A DNA stretch of 64,000 bases from positions 1 to 64,000 of IMG/VR virus record IMGVR_UViG_3300042332_000818. One strand, written 5' to 3'. Each line of letters begins with the position of its first letter. Positions within the stretch are counted from its first letter, which is position 1. The DNA comes from a virus. Below the pieces are notes generated by a model that was not told the origin of the DNA, did no database searches, and worked only from the letters and a program-made list of their open reading frames with translations. The translations under genes were made by a program, and so were the position numbers. Positions 34,671-43,067 of this stretch are shown in pieces.

Positions 34671-37600
34671 ATGGCTAAACAGAATCAAGAAGGAACGTCA
34701 CCCATTGCCTTTAACAAGGGGATGGTAAAAGATAATGCTGATCTGTTTCACCCTGATGGTTCTTGGTCACATGCACGTAATGCTGTGAACTCTTCATTTC
34801 AGGGTGACGTAGGTGTATTATCTAATGAACCTTCTAACAAGTTCTGTGCACAAGCCCCATATACGGTTATCGGTACAATCCACATCACTGATGATGAGTG
34901 GGTAATATTTTCTACAGATAATAACAATAGTGAGATTGGCTACTTTAAAGAAGCCACTTGCACTTACACTAAAATTGTCAATGCCCCGTGCTTAGCATTT
35001 GATAAGAATCATCTTATTACAGGAGCCTCTAGAGAGAACTTTGACTGCAGTAGGCAGATCTATTGGGATGATGGAAAAAACCCATCACGTACACTAAATA
35101 TTAATAACCCTCCGTACATAACTACAAGAACTGTAGTTAATGACTGTGTGGTAAATACCCCAACAGATGAACTCAATTGTGAAGCCCTACGTTTGGCTCC
35201 TCTCTTTAAAGTACCATGTATTTCAATGGGAAGAGGAGACAATGCTGGCACTTTATATAATGGCTCATATCAAGCAGCAATCGCCTACTCAATCAACGGA
35301 CAACGAGTAACAGATTACATTGCTCTTTCTAATGTTGTATCATTGTTTGATCACGATAATGCAAATGGTTCTCTTGAAATTAAGATTACCGGTTTAGAGA
35401 CAGAAGCTTTTGAAGAGTATGAACTTGTAATTATTAGTAATACTAAGACCTTACAAGCTGATGCTAAGATTTTGGGTTACTACAGTACTAATCAGAATAT
35501 TATTAGTATTGACAATGTTGCAATCTCTCTTGTAACAGTTGAGCTATCTAGAATTCCTATTCTTAATTCTGTATATGAGAAGTCTGATGCAATGTTTCCA
35601 ACTGGAGACTACCTTATCAGAACAGGAGTATACGAGCGTTTTAATTTTAACTACCAGCCACAAGCAAACAAGATTAAGAGCAGATGGGTTGCTGTAGAGT
35701 ATCCAGCAGATTACTATCTAAATGGTAGTAATCGTGGTTACATGCGCGATGAGCAGTATGCTTTCTTTATTCGTTGGGTTTATAACACAGGTGAAAGATC
35801 ACTTGCATACCATATTCCTGGAAGAGCGGCATTATCCTCTGATTTAGAGAATGTTGTTGGTAATGACGTAATTTATTCTAATAAGAGTAAGCGTTGGCAG
35901 AACTACAATACTGCTACAATTACTTCTGCACAGACAGAATTACTTTCTGATGGAGGTAAGATTATTGGAAGAGGTGAAATGGGTTACTGGGAATCTACAG
36001 AAAGATATCCTGATAACAAGCCGGAACGTTGGGCTGAATTGTGTGGTAAACCTATTAGACACCACAAGTTTCCGGATGATGGATTGATTCCTAGACATAA
36101 TGTTGATGGAACTAAGATTGTAGTTCTTGGCGTTGACTTTACCAATATTACCGTTCCTGTAGATAATGACGGTAACCGAATTGATTCTATTGTAGGTTAT
36201 GAGATTCTTAGAGGATCAAGACTTGGTAATAAAACTATTCTTGCTAAGGGTCTTATTAACAACATGGGTACTTACCAGTTGCCTGGTGAGAGAGAAGCAG
36301 ATGATCAAACTATCCTCTTTACAAACTATCCGTTTAATGACCTAAGAAAGGATCCCTTTCTTTCTACCAACTTTGTAAAGGGTGGAACTGCACTTAATAA
36401 TCTACAGGTTGCAGAGCTAGATACCTATAAGGATAATAAAAGATACTTTTCTTTTCACTCACCTGAGTTTGGTTTTAACAAGACTTTTTTATCTGCTACC
36501 GAGCTTAAGGTTTATGGTGAAGCATACGGTAAAACAAAAGGTAAGTTTATTGAACCCAGTGAACATCCCAAGCATGTAATTATTAGAAACCTTACAGCTT
36601 TGGTTTCTTTGCTTTTGGGTCTTGGTAAGTTGGATAAACACTTAAGAGGTCAAAGAACATTTACATTACCAAATGTTCCAAGTATAATAAGAGGTGGACT
36701 TCTTCCTCCCTCTGCAGGAACTCTTGATAGATGGGCTACCACACTTGGCACTTTGCTTGATCCTTCAGGTGCTGCTCAATGGGCATCACTTGGTTTTTTA
36801 ACACAAGATATTGAAAGTTCTGATCTTAATGATTTACCCCAACCTTTAAGAGCTGCGGCAGCTATTCCTGCCATTATTAGGGGACTGACCGAGGGTACAA
36901 ATGACTACCTTGATAAGTTTTATGATTTTCTTCAGTACAGACAGCATGCCTTACAACATGTTGCTTATGGATTTTATAATCAGTTTAAGAAAGCACCGGT
37001 AGGTAATACTCGTAGATTGATTTCAGAATCTGCTTATGTGTATCCTCAACTTCAACAGTTTGAAAACAGAATCTCTGTAAATAATCTTTATAGAAGTAGA
37101 ACTGTAGTATTTAAAACTGGTAGTGATCTACAGCATCCTACTATTGTAGATGATTCTCGTTATACTGTAGGTCAGTCTCGTTCTTGGAAGAATCCGTTTG
37201 ATGAAAAGGTTCGTAATATTTCTTCGCACTATGGTGCAATGAAGATTGATTACGAGAATCAATATGGTCAGATTGATAGTACTATTATTCTTCCAACTGG
37301 TTGCAGATTTGTAATTCCTGGATTTGTACAAAATGGACAGAAGTTTACTTCTCCATTAGTATTTGGTGGTGATATCTACATCAATCGTTATACAGAGAAG
37401 AATACAATGTTCTTCTTTAATAACTGGATGACAGATCAGCCAGATGGAACTGTATTTGACTATACAAAATACATTAACGTTCCGTTCCCAACATATTGGA
37501 TGAATACAGAAAGATGGGAGCTTGAAGAGTTCTTCACTGGAATTGGTGACAATATATCTAACTGGGTTTCAGGATTGTTTAGCAGTAGCATTGCACAACA

Positions 37601-39374
37601 GAATAGAGAAACTATTCCTGATGCCGCAACTCTTCCTTCCAATCTTCATAACCTAGACATGAATAGAAGTCTGGTTAATAGTATAGGTTTTGGGATTAGA
37701 TATGGTTACATCTATTTGTTTAGCTCTGGTGTTAAAGACTTTTTTGTAGAGTCTGAGTTTAATACTGCACATAGAGATCATGATGATAGACCTGAAACTC
37801 GTCACTATGATCATAAAGAATACACAAGACTAGAAGATTTATTTGATATTAAGATTATTACTACTGGTAACTACTACAAGTACGATCTTACTCTTAATAT
37901 CTCTAACTTTCCAACTCAAAAGTATACTCACTCTATTCTTCAAGCTCGTTACTACAATCCGGTAACCGCAGAAGATTGTGAGATCTACTATCCCACAAGA
38001 GCTATTTACTCTTTACCCTCTACAAGTAGTACGCAGATTAAAGATCCTTGGAAGGTTTTCTTAACTAATAACGTTTATGATTTTAATAGCCGTGTTGCTA
38101 ATATTAAGATTAACGTTGATGGAACGTTTTTAATTCTGCAGGAGAACCATCCTCCTTTGAGATTCTTAGCTCAGGATACTCTTCAGTTGGATCTTGGTAC
38201 TAAGATCTCTGTGGGTGATGCTGAAGTATTTGAGAGAGCACCACAGGCTTTGCTTGCTGCTGATTCAGGATATGAATATGGTACATGTCAGAGCACGTTT
38301 GGATCAACGTCTACACCTTACGGTGTATTCTGGATGTCATCTAAGCAAGGTAAGATTTTCCAGTATTCTGAAGGATTAAAAGAAATTTCAAGAACCGGTA
38401 TGAAGTGGTGGTTGTCACGTTACATGCCCTTTATGATTCTTGAAGACTTTCCGGATTTTCCGCTTACTGATAATTCTGTAAATGGTGTTGGAACATCGGT
38501 AATCTTTGATAGCACCGAAGAGCTTGTATACTTCAGTAAGAAGGACTACATGCTTCGTCCAGAGTTTAAAGGACAACTTGTGCATGTTAGAGATAATCAA
38601 TTTGCTCTTGCTAATAACCGCCTTGTAACAATTACTCTGCAGGATCCAAATTATTTTGCTGAAGCTTCTTGGACTTTGAGTTATGACTTGAAGACCAACT
38701 CTTGGGTATCTCTACATGACTGGCATCCGAATCTTATGATTCCTTCACAGTCACACTTCTTCTCAATTAAGGATGACAAACTGTGGTTGCATAATGATAC
38801 TTGTCAAAGCTTCTGTAACTACTACGGAGCGGATTACCCATTTGAAGTAGAGATTCTATCTAATACAGGGGTAACGGTAACCACACTTCGTAGTGTAGAA
38901 TACCAAGTAGAAGCTTATCAATACAGAGAGAACTGTTCTGACGCACACCATGTGTTAGACTTCAATTTCGATAGAGCTGTTGTGCATAACTCTGAACAGG
39001 TTTCTGGTATGCTAAAACTGAATCTTACTCCTAAGAATAACTCTGCTGCAATTCTTACTTACCCTAGAATAAACGTTTCTGATATTGATATTCTTTACAG
39101 TAAGGAAGAGAATAAGTATAGATTCAATCAGTTCTGGGATATTACCCGTGACCGTGGTGAGTTTAGCACTGTACGTAGAACTATTTGGAATACTGAACCC
39201 AATGGTTATATCAGAAATCTTAATACTGTAAACCTAGACTATACTAAGGATCCGCATCAGCGTAAGAAGTTTAGACACTATCATAACCACATTATGTTTA
39301 GAAAGAACTTTAGTGGTAACAATCATATTCTTTTGAACCTAGCTACTGTTAAAGTACAATACTCACCACGATGA
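34671..39374 (+). CDS. Large tail muzzle / stabilisation-type protein, 1567 aa
   Basis: Opens with FNKGMVKDNADLFHPDGSWS and then repeated beta-propeller-like blades (VIGTIHITDDEWVIFSTDNN; GYFKEATCTYTKI). This start resembles P22 gp10-like stabilisation proteins and the crAss-like muzzle protein that plugs the distal tail tube. Residues ~635-720 are an unusually hydrophobic, Leu/Gly-rich insertion (TALVSLLLGLGKL), possibly a membrane-active or gate segment. The C-terminal third returns to propeller-like repeats (SWTLSYDLKTNSWVSLHDWH). Ends in TGA overlapping the next ATG. Confidence 0.7.
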   Translation: MAKQNQEGTSPIAFNKGMVKDNADLFHPDGSWSHARNAVNSSFQGDVGVLSNEPSNKFCAQAPYTVIGTIHITDDEWVIFSTDNNNSEIGYFKEATCTYTKIVNAPCLAFDKNHLITGASRENFDCSRQIYWDDGKNPSRTLNINNPPYITTRTVVNDCVVNTPTDELNCEALRLAPLFKVPCISMGRGDNAGTLYNGSYQAAIAYSINGQRVTDYIALSNVVSLFDHDNANGSLEIKITGLETEAFEEYELVIISNTKTLQADAKILGYYSTNQNIISIDNVAISLVTVELSRIPILNSVYEKSDAMFPTGDYLIRTGVYERFNFNYQPQANKIKSRWVAVEYPADYYLNGSNRGYMRDEQYAFFIRWVYNTGERSLAYHIPGRAALSSDLENVVGNDVIYSNKSKRWQNYNTATITSAQTELLSDGGKIIGRGEMGYWESTERYPDNKPERWAELCGKPIRHHKFPDDGLIPRHNVDGTKIVVLGVDFTNITVPVDNDGNRIDSIVGYEILRGSRLGNKTILAKGLINNMGTYQLPGEREADDQTILFTNYPFNDLRKDPFLSTNFVKGGTALNNLQVAELDTYKDNKRYFSFHSPEFGFNKTFLSATELKVYGEAYGKTKGKFIEPSEHPKHVIIRNLTALVSLLLGLGKLDKHLRGQRTFTLPNVPSIIRGGLLPPSAGTLDRWATTLGTLLDPSGAAQWASLGFLTQDIESSDLNDLPQPLRAAAAIPAIIRGLTEGTNDYLDKFYDFLQYRQHALQHVAYGFYNQFKKAPVGNTRRLISESAYVYPQLQQFENRISVNNLYRSRTVVFKTGSDLQHPTIVDDSRYTVGQSRSWKNPFDEKVRNISSHYGAMKIDYENQYGQIDSTIILPTGCRFVIPGFVQNGQKFTSPLVFGGDIYINRYTEKNTMFFFNNWMTDQPDGTVFDYTKYINVPFPTYWMNTERWELEEFFTGIGDNISNWVSGLFSSSIAQQNRETIPDAATLPSNLHNLDMNRSLVNSIGFGIRYGYIYLFSSGVKDFFVESEFNTAHRDHDDRPETRHYDHKEYTRLEDLFDIKIITTGNYYKYDLTLNISNFPTQKYTHSILQARYYNPVTAEDCEIYYPTRAIYSLPSTSSTQIKDPWKVFLTNNVYDFNSRVANIKINVDGTFLILQENHPPLRFLAQDTLQLDLGTKISVGDAEVFERAPQALLAADSGYEYGTCQSTFGSTSTPYGVFWMSSKQGKIFQYSEGLKEISRTGMKWWLSRYMPFMILEDFPDFPLTDNSVNGVGTSVIFDSTEELVYFSKKDYMLRPEFKGQLVHVRDNQFALANNRLVTITLQDPNYFAEASWTLSYDLKTNSWVSLHDWHPNLMIPSQSHFFSIKDDKLWLHNDTCQSFCNYYGADYPFEVEILSNTGVTVTTLRSVEYQVEAYQYRENCSDAHHVLDFNFDRAVVHNSEQVSGMLKLNLTPKNNSAAILTYPRINVSDIDILYSKEENKYRFNQFWDITRDRGEFSTVRRTIWNTEPNGYIRNLNTVNLDYTKDPHQRKKFRHYHNHIMFRKNFSGNNHILLNLATVKVQYSPR

Positions 39375-41113
39375 AGAAGTCAAAGCTTGGATATAAGAGA
39401 TATTCTCCGGATGTAAAGAAGCCGTATAATGTCATTCCTTCTGGTAGAATTACTATGAAGGATGTAGACTTTCCGGTATATGGAGTAGATAATATTGGCT
39501 ATGCTCAGGTAATGTATCCTGGAGGAGAATATCAATTTCCTGGTAATCAGGTATTTGAAGTACCTATGGCTCAAGTTGGTGCCCAAGTACCGCAACCTTT
39601 TATTCGTCCTGACTTTTTTACACCTGCACAAATACGCCAAGCAAAGATTGATCTAGCTCAAAATAAAAAACCTTTAACTACTGAAGGTAGAATTAATGAG
39701 ATGTTAGGTGATCCAAAAAGTAGAGCTGCTGATCTTTCACAAAAAGTTGCACCTAAAGGTGAAGGCCCGGTAGACAATATTAGACATACTGTTGCTGGTA
39801 TGTATACTGCTGATGCTATTGCTAATAAGTTAGCACCGTATCCAATGGGTCCTACAACAATTCCAGCAAAAGCATTAGGTTTTGTAGGTTCAAATCTTGC
39901 AGGACTTGCACATGAAGTAAAAGCATTTGTGCCAAGTTTGGAAGGTGACTATAGAAATATTCCTGCTGTTGCTAGGATGAGTGCTGAAGACATGATTAAC
40001 AACTTTGTTGGATCAGCACTTTCTCTTAATCCGTTTATGACTGAAAAAGAAAAAGAAGATTTTATTGTAAAGATGTCTTATGAAAATTATCTTCCAGATG
40101 GTTATGTACAAATAGATCCTAAGCATTCTAAAGATTTATATTTTAAAAAACAATATGGTGGTGATTTAGAGGAGTTTGGATCTGGTGGTTTAAAGCAATG
40201 GTTTGCTGAGAAGTGGGTTGATGTAAAGACCGGCAAAGAATGCGGACGTTCTGGTAAAGACAAAGACGGTAGACCGTATCCTGCATGCAGACCAAGTAGA
40301 AGAGTAAACTCTACTACACCTAAGACTACTTCTGAAATGTCATCTGCTGAGAAAGCTAAGTTTAAAAGTGTAAAGACTTCAGGACAAAGAATTAATTATA
40401 ATCATAAGAGAGCTCAACAAGGGGGACAACTATCTGCATCTGCTAGATATCAAACGGGTGGTTTTATGATACCAGAAGGATTATCACCAGCATTCTTTAC
40501 TGGTATGAAAGATGCAGTAGTGGATGCTTTTAAATCTTTTATGGCTTCTCCGGATGAACCAGTGGCTAAACCTAAACCTACAGACTGGAGAAAACTTTCT
40601 AGACCTGAGCAGATTGATTATGGTATCAATCAGATCGTTGCCCTAGAAGATCCTAAGAATAGAAAAGCTGTTGAGAATCTATTACAGGCTACTGCTTATA
40701 TGGAGAATACATATGGTACAAATCCAAAAGCTTACGGTAGAAACTATACATCTTCATTCATGTCTATTGATCCTATTGCCTTAACTGATATGTTTACAGG
40801 TAGAGGTAATCAGGGTGCTTATAATGCTGCACAGCAAAGACAGTTTGAAAACTTTAAGAGATTGAATCTTCCCACAGATAAGAACAAGTTTAATCAACTT
40901 CTTAGAGAAGATAATCCTGTTGCTGCAATGGCTGCAGCTAGATATAGATATGCTTTGTCACCACAAGCATTACCGGATCCAAATAACTCACGTCAGTTAT
41001 TTGACTATTGGTTGAAGAACTATAATGGTAATGGGGTATTGAAGTACAAATCAAGAGAAGAAGCATTCAAAGATTTTCAAAAGGCTTACCAAAAAGCTAT
41101 TAGTAACGATTAA
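39371..41113 (+). CDS. Virion protein with DUF5872-like motif and C-terminal lysozyme-like domain
   Basis: 580 residues. The N-terminus has VDFPVYGVDNIGYAQVMYPG and YQFPGNQVFEVPMAQ, a pattern common in Bacteroidota phage virion proteins. Residues ~270-340 carry GLKQWFAEKWVDVKTGKECG, then YPACRPSRR, which I recall as a DUF5872-type motif. Residues ~425-580 look like a lytic transglycosylase: ATAYMENTYGTNPKAYG with E445 as candidate catalytic Glu, then NPVAAMAAARYRYAL and YWLKNYNGNG. It may open peptidoglycan during DNA entry. Gly-Gly motifs link it to the next two genes. The enzyme call rests on short motifs. Confidence 0.6.
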   Translation: MKKSKLGYKRYSPDVKKPYNVIPSGRITMKDVDFPVYGVDNIGYAQVMYPGGEYQFPGNQVFEVPMAQVGAQVPQPFIRPDFFTPAQIRQAKIDLAQNKKPLTTEGRINEMLGDPKSRAADLSQKVAPKGEGPVDNIRHTVAGMYTADAIANKLAPYPMGPTTIPAKALGFVGSNLAGLAHEVKAFVPSLEGDYRNIPAVARMSAEDMINNFVGSALSLNPFMTEKEKEDFIVKMSYENYLPDGYVQIDPKHSKDLYFKKQYGGDLEEFGSGGLKQWFAEKWVDVKTGKECGRSGKDKDGRPYPACRPSRRVNSTTPKTTSEMSSAEKAKFKSVKTSGQRINYNHKRAQQGGQLSASARYQTGGFMIPEGLSPAFFTGMKDAVVDAFKSFMASPDEPVAKPKPTDWRKLSRPEQIDYGINQIVALEDPKNRKAVENLLQATAYMENTYGTNPKAYGRNYTSSFMSIDPIALTDMFTGRGNQGAYNAAQQRQFENFKRLNLPTDKNKFNQLLREDNPVAAMAAARYRYALSPQALPDPNNSRQLFDYWLKNYNGNGVLKYKSREEAFKDFQKAYQKAISND

Positions 41114-41171
41114 CATTTGGAAATCTCCCATAAAATAACGAAATTATATAGAGGACTTATTGTATTTTATC

Positions 41172-43067
41172 ATGGCTAATAAACCTACTAACCCCGCACT
41201 CTACTCTAGAGTTAAAGCAGAAGCAAAAAGAAAATTTGACCGTTGGCCTAGTGCTTACGGTTCAGCTTGGCTTGTAAAAGAATACAAGCGTAGGGGTGGT
41301 GGCTACCGTAAAGCAGAAGACGGTATGGAAGTACAAGACTCAGTTAACCAAATGATGGCAGACTTGAGCATGATGGCTAATGGTGGTATCATGTATGGTG
41401 ACTATAAGTTTCCAATGATGGATGAAGGTGGTGAAATGGCATTAGGTCAGATTGCTGCTGTTACTGATAAGATGTCTAAGCTTCAACAGTTTCTTAATCC
41501 AAACTCAGATGTTGAACCGTGGGTAGCGTCTAAGCTTGCTGTAATGGATGATAGTGCTGGTGCTATTTATGATTACATGATGTATAATCCTGAAGCTCAA
41601 GAGTCAGAAGAAGAAATGGAAGAAATGCGTAATGGTGGTATACCACAACGCTACAAGAATCAAGGTTTTACTAGAGTTGGTGCTAAGAGACAGTCTACTC
41701 GTCCTGGTAAGAAATGGATGGTGCTTGCTAAGAAAGGTGATAAGTACAAAGTAGTACACGGTGGCTACAAGGGTATGAGTGATTACACCCAACACAGAAA
41801 TAAGAACAGACAAAAGAGATTCTGGGATAGAATGGGTGGACGTAACTCAGCAAAGGCTACTGATCCGTTTAGTCCTCTTTACTGGCACAAGCGCTTTGGT
41901 ACTTGGGCAGAAGGTGGTGAACCACAGAATGAAGGATTCCAAGCATTACCGAAAGAAGTACAAGCTAAGATCATGGCTAACATGATGTATGGTGGTGATA
42001 TGTATGCTACTGGTGGTATGCCTTGCTATGAGTGTGGTGGTGCTACAATGAAAAAAGGTGGTACGCCATTTATTGCAATGGCTTACTTTAAGGATGGCGG
42101 TATTGAACTAGATCCTGCTAAGAAGGGCACTTTTAAAGCACAGGCTACACGTATGGGTCTTAGTGTACAGGAAGCTGCCAAAAAGATTTTGGATGCACCA
42201 GAGGGCAAGTATTCACCTGAGATGAGACGTAAAGCAAACTTTGCTAGAAACTTTGCTAAAGCTTACGGTGGTATGATGGAATACCAAATGGGTGGTTCTG
42301 GGATGGGTAACATGTATTTAGATGAAATGGCCTTTGATTCTGGAATGGCTGGGTTATCTGATGCACCACTTAGTCCAGATATTGCTGGAATGAGAGAATA
42401 CTCTCTTGATCAGCAAGCAGCTCCTGCTGGATTTGTTTCAGATATTCCTGCACCAGCTAGAAGAGGTGCTGGATCAGGTATGGGTCAAATGGCCTTAGAT
42501 GAGTTTGCTTTTAATCAAGCTATGACATCTATGGAAGACGCATCTCAGCAAGAACCAGAATTGGATTTTTCTGCATTTGAAAACATGGAACCTCAAATGG
42601 AGATTTCAAGTGATGAAAAGGTTGAGTTCATTCCCGGTAGAAGTAAGAACATGTATGCCACTAAAAACTTTGTAGCAGGACTTAAAGGACCTAAAGGAGA
42701 ATCTAATCCTTTTATTGCTGGTAATATTGGCAATAAGTCATTCATGGTACAAGCAAGTGACTTTGCTAAACCCGCAGCAATTGCTAGTGGTATACTTGAT
42801 GCTGGTGCATGGCTTGGTAGAAATAGAAAAGAGCGTCAGGCTGCAAGAGAGATTCAACGCCAATCATTTACAGATAATCTTTATCAAGCTGCTCCCATGG
42901 GAATAACAGGTGAAAGAGGTAATTATGATGTTTTTGGTAACTTTAGACCAGACGAAACAATATCTTCAAGAACTTACTACACTCAAATGGGTGGTGAGAT
43001 TGAAATGACTGAAGACCAAATTAGACAACTTGTAGCTCTTGGAGCTGAAATTGAAATCCTTGACTAA
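41172..43067 (+). CDS. Glycine-motif internal virion protein with DUF5872-like segments, 631 aa
   Basis: Start set at the ATG at 41172; a TTG 12 bases upstream is in frame but unlikely. The N-terminus (KPTNPALYSRVKAEAKRKFD, then GSAWLVKEYKRRGG) and two later blocks (GGYKGMSDYTQHRNKNRQKR with DPFSPLYWHKRFGTWAEGG; KGTFKAQATRMGLSVQEAAK with YSPEMRRKANFARN) are conserved motifs of unknown function in large Bacteroidota phages. About a dozen Gly-Gly motifs in Met/Tyr-rich context (MYGGDMYATGG, CYECGG) are spaced through it. Probably packaged in the capsid or tail. Function unknown. Confidence 0.6.
   Translation: MANKPTNPALYSRVKAEAKRKFDRWPSAYGSAWLVKEYKRRGGGYRKAEDGMEVQDSVNQMMADLSMMANGGIMYGDYKFPMMDEGGEMALGQIAAVTDKMSKLQQFLNPNSDVEPWVASKLAVMDDSAGAIYDYMMYNPEAQESEEEMEEMRNGGIPQRYKNQGFTRVGAKRQSTRPGKKWMVLAKKGDKYKVVHGGYKGMSDYTQHRNKNRQKRFWDRMGGRNSAKATDPFSPLYWHKRFGTWAEGGEPQNEGFQALPKEVQAKIMANMMYGGDMYATGGMPCYECGGATMKKGGTPFIAMAYFKDGGIELDPAKKGTFKAQATRMGLSVQEAAKKILDAPEGKYSPEMRRKANFARNFAKAYGGMMEYQMGGSGMGNMYLDEMAFDSGMAGLSDAPLSPDIAGMREYSLDQQAAPAGFVSDIPAPARRGAGSGMGQMALDEFAFNQAMTSMEDASQQEPELDFSAFENMEPQMEISSDEKVEFIPGRSKNMYATKNFVAGLKGPKGESNPFIAGNIGNKSFMVQASDFAKPAAIASGILDAGAWLGRNRKERQAAREIQRQSFTDNLYQAAPMGITGERGNYDVFGNFRPDETISSRTYYTQMGGEIEMTEDQIRQLVALGAEIEILD

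Noticed and set aside
41160-41172. TTG at 41160 as start of the 631-residue protein
   Set aside because: The ATG at 41172 gives the family-like N-terminus MANKPTNPALYSR; the TTG extension MYFI is unsupported.
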